From assembly GCA_002478265.1 (NCBI GenBank), contig DLNC01000040.1:1-64000 (forward strand): 64,000 nucleotides of DNA, in the 5' to 3' direction. Shown in pieces: positions 1 through 9,653 of this stretch. Below the pieces are notes generated by a model. The model saw only the letters and a program-made list of their open reading frames with translations. It did no database searches and was not told the DNA's origin. The stretch is from Syntrophaceae bacterium UBA7520. Its GTDB lineage: Bacteria; Desulfobacterota; Syntrophia; Syntrophales; Smithellaceae. A program made the translations under genes and the position numbers. The stretch's first letter is position 1, and every line of letters starts with the position of its first letter.

Positions 1-13
1 TTTTTCATGTTAT

Positions 14-60
14 CATTCCCGCGCAGGCTGCGAAGCCCGGCGTATGCTGGGGGAATCCAG
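14..60. repeat. Dispersed palindromic repeat, CATTCCCGCG type
   Basis: Begins CATTCCCGCGCAGG and ends GGGGGAATCCAG, so the ends are imperfect inverted repeats. This resembles the small palindromic intergenic repeats that occur many times in some proteobacterial genomes. Only one copy is in the window, so the assignment rests on its form. Confidence 0.4.
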
Positions 61-116
61 GTTTTTTGTTTAAATAAATTAGTTATCATTTATATTTGGT
101 TAACCTTTTTATTATT

Positions 117-190
117 GTCATTGCGAGCAAAGCGAAGCAATCTTTCTTTTTGCCGAATTGCCGTGTTCACTTGGGCGGTCTTGCGATGAC
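117..190. repeat. Dispersed palindromic repeat, GTCATTGCGAG type
   Basis: Starts GTCATTGCGAGCAAAGCG and ends CTTGCGATGAC, so its termini are inverted (GTCATTGCGA / TTGCGATGAC). This matches a widespread class of REP-like intergenic repeats. It abuts the stop codon of the following minus-strand radical SAM gene and could act as its 3' boundary. Confidence 0.45.
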
Positions 191-1536
191 TACATGCTGT
201 TTTTCAACGCCGCTTTTATTTTTGTATAAACATCATACGTAAAATCATCATTGCGGCAGGGCAGCAATGAATTGTTATGATATAGCGGTTCAGCCTGAAT
301 GTCAAAGGGTGATGAAGCAACCGCCTCCGCCCACATTTTTGTGTTGGGAATGGGCGAATATTCAGCGAGCATCGGTTTGGCACCGCAGGCGCGGACAAAA
401 TCAATGCTTTCTTGCACTTCAGAGGCGCGCTGGCCGGGCAGGCCGCACAATAAATAAATGCCGATATCATCAGTTTTGTATCCGGCTTTTTTCAAATACA
501 TAACGCCGTCTTCCAGCTCTTTGTTGACCACTTTACCGCCGGTTTCTTTTTGTTTTTGAAAATCCGCTGTTTCAAAGCCGAAGCGGATGGTTTTGAAGCC
601 GGAAGTGTAAAGCAGTTTCGCCAGTGTCGCGTCGATTTCGCGCAGATGCAGGCCGTTGGGGCAGTGAAACTGGCAGGTTAAGTTTCTCTTTTTGATTTCG
701 GCAAGCAAGGGGATTATCATTTTATCCGGCTCGACTAAAAGCGCGTCATCGTAGAAGCTGAAATTGATGATGCCGTAATTCTTTTGCCAGTGTTCGATTT
801 CGTCGGCGACTTTTACAGGATCGCGCCGGAGGAATTTTTTATTGAGGATATGCGACGAGCAGTAACTGCACCGGTAAGGGCAGCCGCGTGATGTTGTTAT
901 GGGCAGTTGTTCAATTTTGCCAATTAAATCAAAAACAGGGTAGGGGTAAGAATCGAGATTATCTTCATCGGGAAGATGAGTTGGTTTTTCTCCGAACAAT
1001 TTTTCCAACAATTCCAGAATCTGCGTTTCTCCCGCGCCGGAGATTATATAATCCGCGCCGGAATATTTAGCGGCATGTTCGTAGCAAAGTGTCGCGTATT
1101 TTCCGCCCAGCGCCACGGGAACGCATGGCAATTCTTCTTTGATAATTCTAATTGCTTCGAACACACCCGGATACCAGTAAGTCATCATGGAAGTAACTAA
1201 AACAATGTCCGCGTTCTGTTGTTTTCGTAAATCATTGCGCAGTATTTCCGGCAGGATTCCGTAGCGGCAGTAATTTTTGGGCAGGAATTTGAGCTTATCC
1301 GGTTTGGGGATAACCTGACGGAAAAATTTCCCCCGGCCATAAGCATGGCGTCTTGGTTTCAATTCACGGGCGAGCATTTCCGGATGATATGCATCTAAGC
1401 AATCAATATAACTTACATGATGCCCGTTTTGGCGCAAAAGCCCGCCCAGATATAAAAGCCCCAAGGATTTGAGCCAGAAATCATAAGCGGCAAAATCATG
1501 AATCCAGGGGTTGATTAAGAGGATATTTTTACCCAT
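190..1536 (-). CDS. B12-binding-type radical SAM protein
   Basis: 448 aa. The N-terminal ~180 residues look like a Rossmann-type cobalamin-binding domain (ILLINPW start, then a GLLYLGGLL segment). A radical SAM core follows, with the cluster motif RGCPYRCSYC at Cys219, Cys223 and Cys226. Such enzymes reductively cleave S-adenosylmethionine at a 4Fe-4S cluster; many B12-binding members act as methyltransferases or in modified lipid and natural-product synthesis. I see no DxHxxG base-off cobalamin motif, so B12 binding may be degenerate. The gene stands alone, with a repeat just downstream. Substrate is unknown; the family call is secure. Confidence 0.85.
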   Translation of the reverse strand: MGKNILLINPWIHDFAAYDFWLKSLGLLYLGGLLRQNGHHVSYIDCLDAYHPEMLARELKPRRHAYGRGKFFRQVIPKPDKLKFLPKNYCRYGILPEILRNDLRKQQNADIVLVTSMMTYWYPGVFEAIRIIKEELPCVPVALGGKYATLCYEHAAKYSGADYIISGAGETQILELLEKLFGEKPTHLPDEDNLDSYPYPVFDLIGKIEQLPITTSRGCPYRCSYCSSHILNKKFLRRDPVKVADEIEHWQKNYGIINFSFYDDALLVEPDKMIIPLLAEIKKRNLTCQFHCPNGLHLREIDATLAKLLYTSGFKTIRFGFETADFQKQKETGGKVVNKELEDGVMYLKKAGYKTDDIGIYLLCGLPGQRASEVQESIDFVRACGAKPMLAEYSPIPNTKMWAEAVASSPFDIQAEPLYHNNSLLPCRNDDFTYDVYTKIKAALKNSM

Positions 1537-1715
1537 TGGGGTAATCTATATTTGATTTTCGTGGTATTGTCCAATGATGAGCTGTGAGTTTTTTTGAAAA
1601 AAATGAAAACCTTCTGGAAAAATGAAAATTAAAGGTTAATTAAAAAAGGCGAACGAAAAACTAAGCGGGAGGTGGTCCGATGAACGATCCGTTTCAGCAG
1701 CTGGTTGGATGATCC

Positions 1716-2552
1716 TCATTTCCGCGGTTCAATTGTGGCCGGCCCAAGTATTTGCAAGCACTGCTCATATAGACTTACCCCATTTATCAATGTGTTAACC
1801 GGTGCCGCTATCAAGTACCAATTCATTCCCTTCGCGGTAGAACGGTTCGTATAGAAGTGGAGAGAGCACGAGATGAACCCCCCTACGCCGTTTGTCGGAT
1901 GCCCGATGGTGTAATGTGCAATGAATCGACCTCCCCATTGGATGTCTGCATTGGAGACTTTCAGGTGCTTTTCAATGAAGTTGATCTTCGATGTGTCGAT
2001 GAAGGGACGAATCCACCATCCAGGATTGTGAGCCTCAAGAACATCGCCACCGGTGTGCAACCAGTAGATAGACTTGACGATCTTGGTCGTCGTATGGTTC
2101 AGGGGCAATTTCAAAATGTCGATTGCGTCCCTGCCGGTACGAGGATCCTTTCCCAGGTACCTCCGAAGCAACGTCTTCCGACGTTCGGCTTCCGCTTCAT
2201 CTTCAAGTTGGCATTGTGCTTGTCTGTATAGTGCCAGAAGGTCGGAATCAGATGGCTCTTGATCCAGCCTGATGGATTCTTGGTTTAGACCGATGGATAA
2301 CAAGACACTGAACAGGAAATCTTCATCCGATGAAATCCGGTTGCAACTGGCGCAGGCCGGGTAGGTTAGGAATTCGATGTTCTGATTCCTGAGACTCTTA
2401 GGGAGCAAGACCTTGGGGGGCAAGTGGTCGTCTTCGTTTCCCTCAGACGCTGCACAGATGATGCAAAGCCCTCGCTTACGTCTCCATTCACGAAGCAGTT
2501 GATGATGCTTTCGCTTTAGGGTTTGAAATTGTTCTTTCTCAGACGTGGCCAT
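1716..2552 (-). CDS. HNH-like nuclease domain protein
   Basis: 278 aa. The N-terminal 75 residues carry a treble-clef zinc site, Cys30-x2-Cys33 and Cys67-x2-Cys70 with DDH at 41-43 and Asn71 after the second pair, as in HNH endonucleases. The remaining ~200 residues match nothing I recognise. The gene stands alone between the radical SAM and copper ATPase genes, as expected for an acquired single gene. Host defence, mobile-element or repair roles are all possible. Nuclease activity is inferred from the cysteine and histidine pattern only. Confidence 0.6.
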   Translation of the reverse strand: MATSEKEQFQTLKRKHHQLLREWRRKRGLCIICAASEGNEDDHLPPKVLLPKSLRNQNIEFLTYPACASCNRISSDEDFLFSVLLSIGLNQESIRLDQEPSDSDLLALYRQAQCQLEDEAEAERRKTLLRRYLGKDPRTGRDAIDILKLPLNHTTTKIVKSIYWLHTGGDVLEAHNPGWWIRPFIDTSKINFIEKHLKVSNADIQWGGRFIAHYTIGHPTNGVGGFISCSLHFYTNRSTAKGMNWYLIAAPVNTLINGVSLYEQCLQILGPATIEPRK

Positions 2553-2870
2553 GACTTGTTCCTTTCGTCACCCAACGGAGGAGTCGCGACTGAACTGTCT
2601 TGTGTAAAGGAACCTGTTCTAATTGCGTGTTCACCCGTATAAATTCTGTAAACACAGACAGGTGCTTTCTGTATAAATCGTTTTTACGTTTTGTTTTTCT
2701 TTTTACGATAATAGTTAAGTAAAATCAATCTATTAAATCCAAATTTTTATTTTTTCGTTTTCTATTTATACGAACTGTAATAAATAGGCGTGTATGCGAT
2801 GTATTAATGAATTGTTTTAATTGTATTTTGCTCGTATATTTCTTATTCTAAATTATATTAAGAAATTTCT
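2553..2870. other. AT-rich intergenic region
   Basis: 318 bp between the divergent HNH-like and copper ATPase genes. It contains repeated GTATAAAT-like words (for example CCGTATAAATTCTG and CTGTATAAATCG) and should hold both promoters. No convincing consensus promoter or hairpin was found, and no small gene is apparent. Confidence 0.5.
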
Positions 2871-4955
2871 ATGGCAAACGAATCACCTGAACATATTCAG
2901 CACGTGCATCCGGGGCATGCGCACGGGCCGCACGGTGCGCAGGGGAAAATACCTGCTCAGCTTTCACCGCATCAACACCCGCCGGAGCATAACCAAGGCC
3001 ATAAAAACGGTCACGAGCACATGATTGATGATTTTAAGAAAAGGTTCTGGATATCGCTCGCGCTTACCGTGCCGGTGTTGCTGCTCACGCCCATGGTGCA
3101 GATGTTTTTTGGTTTGGGCGATTCTCTGCGCTTTCAAGGCGATGAATATGTTCTTTTTATTCTGTCCTCGATTATTTTCTTCTATGGAGGCTGGCCTTTT
3201 TTAAAGGGCATTGTCGCAGAATTCAAGGCCGCGCAGCCCGGCATGATGACGCTTATCGCCGTGGCCATCACCACGGCCTATGTATATAGCTCTGTGGTGG
3301 TCTTTGGCCTGCCGGGATCGATTTTCTTCTGGGAGTTGGCGACACTTATCGACATCATGCTTCTTGGGCACTGGATTGAGATGCGCTCGGTAATGGGCGC
3401 GTCGCGCGCGCTGGAAGAACTCTCCCGCCTTATGCCATCGGAGGCGCACAAAATCATGGCTGACGGGAGCATCAAAGATGTGCCCCTTGCAGAATTAAAT
3501 CTAAATGATCGCGTGGTGGTAAAACCCGGTGAAAAAATTCCCGCCGACGGCGAGATAATAGATGGCGAAACATATATCAATGAAGCGATGCTCACCGGAG
3601 AGTCCAAGCCGGTGCATAAAATAAAGGGAGATCAAGTTATCGGTGGATCCTTGAACACGGAAGGTTCAATCACCGTTGCGATTAAAAAACTGGGCAAGGA
3701 TTCATTTCTCGCGCAGGTGATTCAACTGGTCAAGGAAGCGCAGGAAAGCAAATCCAAAACTCAGGATACGGCTAACCGTTTTGCTTTCTATCTGACGGTG
3801 GCGGCAATCACCGTCGCTCTGGTGACGATTTTTGTCTGGTTTTTCATCATGAATAAGGAGTTCGCTTTTTCTCTGGAAAGAGCGGTGACGGTCATGGTGA
3901 TTGCCTGTCCGCACGCGCTGGGATTGGCGGTGCCGCTGGTCGTTGCTGTTTCCACGTCTCTCTCGGCGGTAAACGGGTTTTTAATCCGTAACCGTGCGGC
4001 GTTTGAAAAGGCGCGTAAAATCGACGCGGTGATTTTTGATAAAACCGGTACGCTCACCCAGGGAAAGTTCGGCGTGACGGATGTTTTGGTTTTGGATGGA
4101 CAAATAAAGGAAGAAGAACTCCTGATGTATGCTGCGTCCGTGGAAATGCATTCTGAGCACCCGCTGGCTAAAGGCATTGTCGCGGCGGCGAAAAAAACAG
4201 TCCATCCAGAGGGGTTTAAAACAATCCCGGGTAGTGGCGCGCAAGGCAAAGTTAACGGCAAGCTTGTCCAAGTGGTAAGCCCTGTTTACGTAAAGGAAAA
4301 TATTACAGACGAACATGATAAAAGAATTTTTCAATTCCACGCGCAGGGAAAAACGGTGGTTTACGTATTGCTGGAAGGAAAAATCGCGGGCGCTATCGCG
4401 CTGGCGGATTTACTGCGGCCGGAAGCAAAACAAGCCATTGTCAGCTTACAGAATCAGGGTGTTAAATGCATGATGCTCACCGGCGATAATCGATTGGTGG
4501 CCAAGTGGGTTGCGTTGGAAATCGGTTTGGATGAATATTTTGCCGAGGTTTTGCCGCATGAGAAGGCTCAAAAAGTAAAAGAGGTGCAATCCCGTGGTTA
4601 TGTTGTGGCAATGACTGGTGACGGTATCAACGACGCGCCGGCTCTGGCGCAGGCCGATGTGGGCATTGCTGTGGGCGCGGGTACGGATGTGGCGATTGAA
4701 ACGGCGGATATCATCTTGGTGCGCTCCAATCCCGCGGATGTTGTCGGCGTCATTTCTTTAGCGAAAGCCACTTATCGGAAGCTGATACAGAATCTCGTCT
4801 GGGCGACTGGCTACAACGTGATGGCCATACCGCTGGCTGCCGGCGTTTTTTACAACACAGGTATTGTCATCAGCCCGGCCATCGGCGCGGTTTTGATGTC
4901 GCTCAGCACCGTTATTGTCGCCATCAACGCGAGGCTCCTGAAAATCAAAAAATAA
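2871..4955 (+). CDS. copB: Copper-translocating P-type ATPase (CopB type)
   Basis: 694 aa inner-membrane heavy-metal efflux ATPase. The first ~50 residues are a histidine-rich cytosolic tail with no CxxC metal-binding domain. The ion-binding membrane motif is CPH (346-348), not CPC. The actuator motif TGES is at 242-245 and the phosphorylated loop DKTGT at 390-394, followed by the TGDN and GDGINDAP hinge motifs. CPH plus a His-rich N-terminus is typical of the P1B-3 (CopB) group, linked to Cu(II) or Ag(I) export. Length is normal. It is a single-gene unit with no copper regulator or chaperone nearby. Confidence 0.9.
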   Translation: MANESPEHIQHVHPGHAHGPHGAQGKIPAQLSPHQHPPEHNQGHKNGHEHMIDDFKKRFWISLALTVPVLLLTPMVQMFFGLGDSLRFQGDEYVLFILSSIIFFYGGWPFLKGIVAEFKAAQPGMMTLIAVAITTAYVYSSVVVFGLPGSIFFWELATLIDIMLLGHWIEMRSVMGASRALEELSRLMPSEAHKIMADGSIKDVPLAELNLNDRVVVKPGEKIPADGEIIDGETYINEAMLTGESKPVHKIKGDQVIGGSLNTEGSITVAIKKLGKDSFLAQVIQLVKEAQESKSKTQDTANRFAFYLTVAAITVALVTIFVWFFIMNKEFAFSLERAVTVMVIACPHALGLAVPLVVAVSTSLSAVNGFLIRNRAAFEKARKIDAVIFDKTGTLTQGKFGVTDVLVLDGQIKEEELLMYAASVEMHSEHPLAKGIVAAAKKTVHPEGFKTIPGSGAQGKVNGKLVQVVSPVYVKENITDEHDKRIFQFHAQGKTVVYVLLEGKIAGAIALADLLRPEAKQAIVSLQNQGVKCMMLTGDNRLVAKWVALEIGLDEYFAEVLPHEKAQKVKEVQSRGYVVAMTGDGINDAPALAQADVGIAVGAGTDVAIETADIILVRSNPADVVGVISLAKATYRKLIQNLVWATGYNVMAIPLAAGVFYNTGIVISPAIGAVLMSLSTVIVAINARLLKIKK

Positions 4956-5035
4956 AACCGTACTTTAACGAAAACCGAAAGAAAAAAATATTTACAAAAT
5001 ATCAGCATGTTATATGAGTCATGGGCAATTAATAA

Positions 5036-5066
5036 TTGACTTATCTTTTTTCAATAAGTATATAAT
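5036..5066 (+). promoter_or_regulatory. Predicted sigma-70 promoter upstream of otsAB
   Basis: TTGACT (5036-5041) is followed after 17 bases by TATATAAT (5059-5066), close to consensus. The distance to the start codon at 5226 implies a 5' leader of about 150 nt. Confidence 0.5.
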
Positions 5067-5225
5067 CTAGTATCAAAAAGTTGTTCAAAGATATCGCGGC
5101 AACCTCGTCATCACGCTAACTGAATCTAAACCGGGAAAATATTCTGCAACAAAAAATTTGGGCGGCAGGTAGAATTGTGTAAACGGATGTCGCTCTTTTC
5201 CCGCAGGAAGTTCACGGAGTAATAA

Positions 5226-7439
5226 ATGAGATTGCTTGTTGTGTCCAACAGACTGCCTGTAACGCTCACGGAAAGAGAAGGGCAGATTAAGTTTCAAAAA
5301 AGCGCCGGCGGGCTTGTATCCGGCTTGAGCGTTTACCTGGATTCGCTCAAAAGCTCTTCCCTCGTCGATAAAAAGTATCTCTGGCTCGGCTGGCCCGGCG
5401 TGGCCGTGCCGGAAAAGAAAAAAGAGACGGTAAAGAAAAAATTATTGACGGAAGTCGATGCCTATCCGGTTTTCATTTCGGATAAGGAAATGGATAATTT
5501 CTATCACGGCTTCTGCAACAAAACTATCTGGCCGCTTTTTCACTATTTCCCATCATATACGGTTTACGAAGAAAAATACTGGACCACATACAAAAAGATC
5601 AACGAGACGTTTCGCGACGCGGTTTTGGAAGTTGTCCGCCCCACCGATATCATCTGGATACATGATTATCACCTGATGCTGCTGCCCAGAATGCTGCGCC
5701 AGAAGCTGAGAAACCCCATCGGGTTTTTTCTGCATATTCCTTTTCCCGGTTACGAAATATTCCGGATGTTGCCGGGCAAATGGCGCACGCAGATTCTGCA
5801 GGGCATTTTGGGCGCGCACCTCATCGGCTTCCACACGCATGATTACACGCAGTATTTCCTGAGATGTGTTCATCGCATTCTCGGTTATGAGCATAATATG
5901 GGGAAAATCATCGTGGATGATCACGTCATCAAAGCCAACACTTATCCCATGGGTATTGATTTCAATAAATATAACAATGCCGCGTGCGCCAACGAAGTGC
6001 AGAAGCATAAAAAAGAGCTGCGCAAAACGTTCGCGGATTACAAGGTAATTCTTTCCATCGACCGCCTGGATTACACCAAGGGGATTCTCCATCGCCTGCA
6101 GGCCTACGAATCTTTCCTGGAAAAAAATCCACGGTGGCGCGGTAAAGTCATCATGGTGATGATTGTGGTGCCGTCGCGTATCGGGGTGGAACACTATCAG
6201 GAAATGAAAAAACAGATCGACGCGCTGTCCGGCAGGATAAGCGGCAAGTTCGGCACTTTAAGCTGGACGCCTATCCTGTATCAGTATAAATCGCTTCCGT
6301 TTCATCAGCTTGTCGCCCTCTACAGCGTGAGCGATGTGGCGCTGATTACGCCGCTGCGGGACGGGATGAATCTTATCGCCAAGGAATACGTGGCGGCGAA
6401 AAAAGACAAAACAGGCGTTCTGATTCTCAGCGAGATGACCGGCGCCGCGCGTGAAATGGCGGAGGCGATAATCATGAATCCCCATAATGTGGAAGAGATT
6501 GTCGAGGCGCTGGAGAAAGCCGTGGATATGCCCAAAGATGAGCAGATAAGCCGCAACGAGGCGCTGCAAAAAAGGCTTGCTTCCTATGACGTGAGCAAGT
6601 GGGCGGACAGCTTTATCAATGATTTGATTGCGCTGCGGCAGGAACAGAAAAGATTTCATGAAAAGATACTCGGCCCGGCGGCGAGAAAAGCGCTCGTGAA
6701 GGATTTCGCGGGCGCGTCGCGAAGACTGATTTTTCTGGATTATGACGGTACGCTTATTCCTTTTTCCGAAAATCCCCAGGCGGCACGTCCGGGCAAGAAA
6801 ATTCTGAAAATATTGCAGAAGCTGGCGTCGGATAAAAAAACACAGATAGTTCTCACCAGCGGCAGAAACAAAAATATATTGCAGGATTGGTTTGGCGGCC
6901 TGGATATAGGCCTGATTGCTGAACACGGAATATGGCTTAAAGAAAAAAACTCCGACTGGCAGATGATTAAGCCGCTGAACAATGAATGGAAAGCGCAGAT
7001 TCTCCCGATTCTGGAGACATACGCAGGAAGGTTACCCGGCTCTTTTGTCGAAGAAAAGGAATATTCCGTGGTTTGGCATTACCGCCGCGCCGATGCCGAA
7101 ACCGGCGCGCATATTGCCAAGGAACTGCTGGATTACCTGATAAGCTTTACGGCGAATATTGACGTTCAGGTCATGCCGGGACATAAGGTTATCGAAATTA
7201 CGGATGTGGATGTAAACAAAAGCAGCGCGGGTTTGCGCTGGCTTAATGAAAATTCATTTGATTTTATTATGGCTGTGGGAGACGACTGGACTGATGAATA
7301 TCTCTTCAAGGTTCTGCCGGAGGCGGCTTATTCGCTGCGCGTCGGCATTACCCAATCTTATGCGAGATTTCATTTGCGCAACACCAGGGAAGTTCTTGAT
7401 CTTCTCACCCGCCTGACAAGAGCGGAAAAAAACGGCTAA
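5226..7439 (+). CDS. otsAB: Trehalose-6-phosphate synthase/phosphatase fusion
   Basis: 737 aa bifunctional enzyme. Residues ~1-470 form a GT20 trehalose-6-phosphate synthase (N-terminal VVSNRLP, the WIHDYHLMLLP motif, later TPLRDGMNL), joining UDP-glucose to glucose-6-phosphate. Residues ~495-730 form a HAD-type trehalose-6-phosphate phosphatase with the nucleophile motif DYDGT at 505-509 and a late GDDWTDEYLF motif. Both halves keep their catalytic motifs, so one polypeptide should make trehalose from phosphorylated sugars. Fused OtsA-OtsB proteins occur in several bacterial groups and in eukaryotes. Trehalose would serve as osmolyte or stress protectant. No other trehalose genes are adjacent. 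Confidence 0.93.
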   Translation: MRLLVVSNRLPVTLTEREGQIKFQKSAGGLVSGLSVYLDSLKSSSLVDKKYLWLGWPGVAVPEKKKETVKKKLLTEVDAYPVFISDKEMDNFYHGFCNKTIWPLFHYFPSYTVYEEKYWTTYKKINETFRDAVLEVVRPTDIIWIHDYHLMLLPRMLRQKLRNPIGFFLHIPFPGYEIFRMLPGKWRTQILQGILGAHLIGFHTHDYTQYFLRCVHRILGYEHNMGKIIVDDHVIKANTYPMGIDFNKYNNAACANEVQKHKKELRKTFADYKVILSIDRLDYTKGILHRLQAYESFLEKNPRWRGKVIMVMIVVPSRIGVEHYQEMKKQIDALSGRISGKFGTLSWTPILYQYKSLPFHQLVALYSVSDVALITPLRDGMNLIAKEYVAAKKDKTGVLILSEMTGAAREMAEAIIMNPHNVEEIVEALEKAVDMPKDEQISRNEALQKRLASYDVSKWADSFINDLIALRQEQKRFHEKILGPAARKALVKDFAGASRRLIFLDYDGTLIPFSENPQAARPGKKILKILQKLASDKKTQIVLTSGRNKNILQDWFGGLDIGLIAEHGIWLKEKNSDWQMIKPLNNEWKAQILPILETYAGRLPGSFVEEKEYSVVWHYRRADAETGAHIAKELLDYLISFTANIDVQVMPGHKVIEITDVDVNKSSAGLRWLNENSFDFIMAVGDDWTDEYLFKVLPEAAYSLRVGITQSYARFHLRNTREVLDLLTRLTRAEKNG

Positions 7440-7549
7440 CTTTGTTATTGACTTGAAACATCAATTAATCGTAAAAAGAACTCACTTAATGCGTCACTTT
7501 ATTTATTTAAAAAAAAGGACAGGGGCGCGTTCAAAGAAAGGAGATTAAT

Positions 7550-8137
7550 ATGCAAAAGTATTTGTTCATGAAGAAGGTTATTGATGCTATTTCAGAGGGG
7601 GAATTTTTCAGAAAAGCGGTCGCCATATTTTTGCGTGTGTTGGCGCTGGTTATTACAATCTCCGGCCTGGTGGCCTGGGTAGTGATCTGGAAGTCTATTT
7701 CCGGTGATAACGTGCAGACCATCGCCGGCGTGGTTATATTTCAGCTTTTGTTTATTTTTGCCATTTATATGGTGGTACACGCCCTTCTTATCCGGGCAAA
7801 CGATATTTCCGCTCTTCCGGATGGGGACTACACGGTAATACCTATCGCTTCCGTTTTTTTCAAACTCTGCGGGGAAGTATATGCCGCTTTTGGCGCGGTG
7901 ATCTCTCTGGCCGGCGGCATATTGATCTGGTTTATCGGTGGCAATGCCTTTTATTTCATCAGAAAAGTATCGATATTTAAACACGGCTACGGGGCGGGAT
8001 CGGATTTTTTAGGCGGGCTCAGCTTTATCGTCGGTGGCTGGTTGGTCGCTTTTTTTGTGCTGGTAGTCTTTTACTTCCTGTCTGAAGCGGTCGTGGTTAT
8101 GGCGGATATCGCCAAAAATACGAAAAAAGGCAGATAG
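7550..8137 (+). CDS. Polytopic membrane protein, unknown
   Basis: 195 aa, preceded by a clear AAAGGAG ribosome-binding site. Four hydrophobic segments are visible (about residues 20-45, 58-85, 105-130 and 150-180). The pattern suggests a small integral membrane protein with short loops and a basic C-terminus (KNTKKGR). I recognise no family motif. It lies between otsAB and a strong terminator-like hairpin and may be a single-gene unit. Confidence 0.7.
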   Translation: MQKYLFMKKVIDAISEGEFFRKAVAIFLRVLALVITISGLVAWVVIWKSISGDNVQTIAGVVIFQLLFIFAIYMVVHALLIRANDISALPDGDYTVIPIASVFFKLCGEVYAAFGAVISLAGGILIWFIGGNAFYFIRKVSIFKHGYGAGSDFLGGLSFIVGGWLVAFFVLVVFYFLSEAVVVMADIAKNTKKGR

Positions 8138-8185
8138 GATTCAATAAATATATCAATTGATAAAAACAAGATAGCAATTAATTCG

Positions 8186-8245
8186 AAAGCGTGTTCACGA
8201 TATAGCCTGAAAAGATTTGGTTGTATCGTGAACACGCTTTTTTAT
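8186..8245 (+). terminator. Very strong hairpin with T-run
   Basis: A perfect 17-bp inverted repeat (8186-8202 and 8224-8240, arms starting AAAGCGTGTTCACG) surrounds a 21-nt loop and runs straight into a T tract. It has the form of a Rho-independent terminator for the membrane-protein gene, yet it ends at the start of the next gene. It may therefore instead, or also, control that gene. Confidence 0.75.
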
Positions 8246-8258
8246 GGGGTTTTCATCT

Positions 8259-8693
8259 ATGACGGTAAATGAGCATTATCATAAACTGGAAAATCTAATG
8301 CATTCGGCGCCGATAGTTCAGCTTGTCGGAGCGCGGGTAAAAATAAGCCGGGCGCAGGCGAAGATAATATTGCCGATAAAACATGAACTTTTTCATGCCG
8401 CGGGATCGCTGCACGGCGCTATGTATTTTTTGGCGCTCGACAACGCCGCTTTCTTTGCCGTGAATTCCCTTGTCGAAGACGTTTTCGTGCTGACGGTAAG
8501 TTTTAATATCTACTTTATGCGCCCTGTCTCTGAAGGCGTTATCCGGGCGGTGGGAAAAGTCGTTAATTCATCGAAAACCCAATACTGGGCCGAGTCCGTC
8601 CTATATGATAATAATGACAAAGAAATTGGCAGGGGCAGCGGTGTTTTCGTGAAAAGCAGGATAAAACTTTCGCCGGAGATTGGCTATCAATAA
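8259..8693 (+). CDS. Hotdog-fold thioesterase, PaaI-like
   Basis: 144 aa from ATG 8259; an in-frame ATG at 8244 touches the T-run of the upstream hairpin and is less likely. The HGAMYFLALDNAA segment matches the HGG-x-aspartate active-site helix of PaaI/YiiD-like acyl-CoA thioesterases, and the size is right for a single hotdog domain. It should hydrolyse an acyl-CoA or acyl-ACP thioester in the cytosol; the substrate cannot be told. The unusual point is the lack of room for a promoter between the hairpin and the gene. Confidence 0.75.
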   Translation: MTVNEHYHKLENLMHSAPIVQLVGARVKISRAQAKIILPIKHELFHAAGSLHGAMYFLALDNAAFFAVNSLVEDVFVLTVSFNIYFMRPVSEGVIRAVGKVVNSSKTQYWAESVLYDNNDKEIGRGSGVFVKSRIKLSPEIGYQ

Positions 8694-8897
8694 GAAAAAG
8701 CCCAATTACGAACTTGGCACACCAGCACGCTTATTTGGCGTTTTTTAACTTTTCGTGTGAAAAAGAGCGCTTTCTTGCGTAAGATCCCAAAGTAATTCAA
8801 TTTATTCGTAAATTGACACATACTGCCATTTATGTTACCTAAAGTGGCCGTGCGGTATTGCATAAGTACCTAAATAGATTATTTAAGTTGGCGAGAA

Positions 8898-9653
8898 GTG
8901 AAAAAATCGACTTTGGCCAGAGTTTTGCTGCGATCATTTTTTATTCACGCGGCATTGAATTTCCGGCGGATGCAGAATTTGGGATTTGCTTTTGCGATAA
9001 TTCCGCTTATTTATACCTGGAGATTGGAAAAAAAAGATGCGCAGGCGTTGCTGGCCAGGCATCTGCAGATGTATAACAGCCATCCATATTTTTCCGCGCC
9101 TTTGTTGGGATCGGTTATACGTCTTGAAAAAGACAGTATCGGGAAGGATGACATCTCCGAAGTGCTGGCCGTGAAAAACGGTCTGATGGGGCCATATGCC
9201 GCCATTGGCGACACTTTTTTCTGGGGCGCGCTGAGGCCCTTTGCCGGTATTGTTGCTGTTGTTTTGGCGCTGGCCGGCGTAGTTGGGGCTCCTCTGGCTT
9301 TTTTGCTGGTTTACACGCCGCCGCATCTTTTTGTGAGGATTAAAGGATTTATCGAGGGCTATAAAAGGGGGAAACAAGGCATGGAATTCATCCGCGCGCT
9401 TAATCTGCCGCGTATCACTTCCATTGTCCGCTGGTTCTCGCTGGTGATCATGGCCGTATTCGCGGTTTGGCTGTCTTATGCCGAGTATTCGTCCTTGCTC
9501 CACACATACGGAATTGTTGTCGCGTTGGCATCAGTCAGCATCGTTTTGCTTTTTTATTTTTTGATTAAAAAGGGGTTGTCGCAGATTTACATTATTTACG
9601 GATCGGTTGCCGTATTTTTCATAATTACTTCAATAAGAGAATTGGTTTATTGA
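8898..9653 (+). CDS. PTS mannose-family EIID component
   Basis: 251 aa, GTG start. The N-terminal RSFFIHAALNFRRMQNLGFA segment and the later IGDTFFWGALRP motif are signatures of the IID subunit of mannose/fructose/sorbose PTS permeases. Hydrophobic segments follow toward the C-terminus. In complete systems IID forms a membrane complex with IIC and receives phosphate via IIA and IIB. Here it overlaps the HPr gene by 4 nt and is followed by Enzyme I, but no IIA, IIB or IIC gene is next to it. A TTGACA box at 8813-8818 lies upstream with a weak -10. The family call is firm; transport function here is uncertain. Confidence 0.88.
   Translation: MKKSTLARVLLRSFFIHAALNFRRMQNLGFAFAIIPLIYTWRLEKKDAQALLARHLQMYNSHPYFSAPLLGSVIRLEKDSIGKDDISEVLAVKNGLMGPYAAIGDTFFWGALRPFAGIVAVVLALAGVVGAPLAFLLVYTPPHLFVRIKGFIEGYKRGKQGMEFIRALNLPRITSIVRWFSLVIMAVFAVWLSYAEYSSLLHTYGIVVALASVSIVLLFYFLIKKGLSQIYIIYGSVAVFFIITSIRELVY

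Noticed and set aside
7..189. 60-codon plus-strand ORF at the left edge
   Set aside because: It translates the two dispersed repeats.
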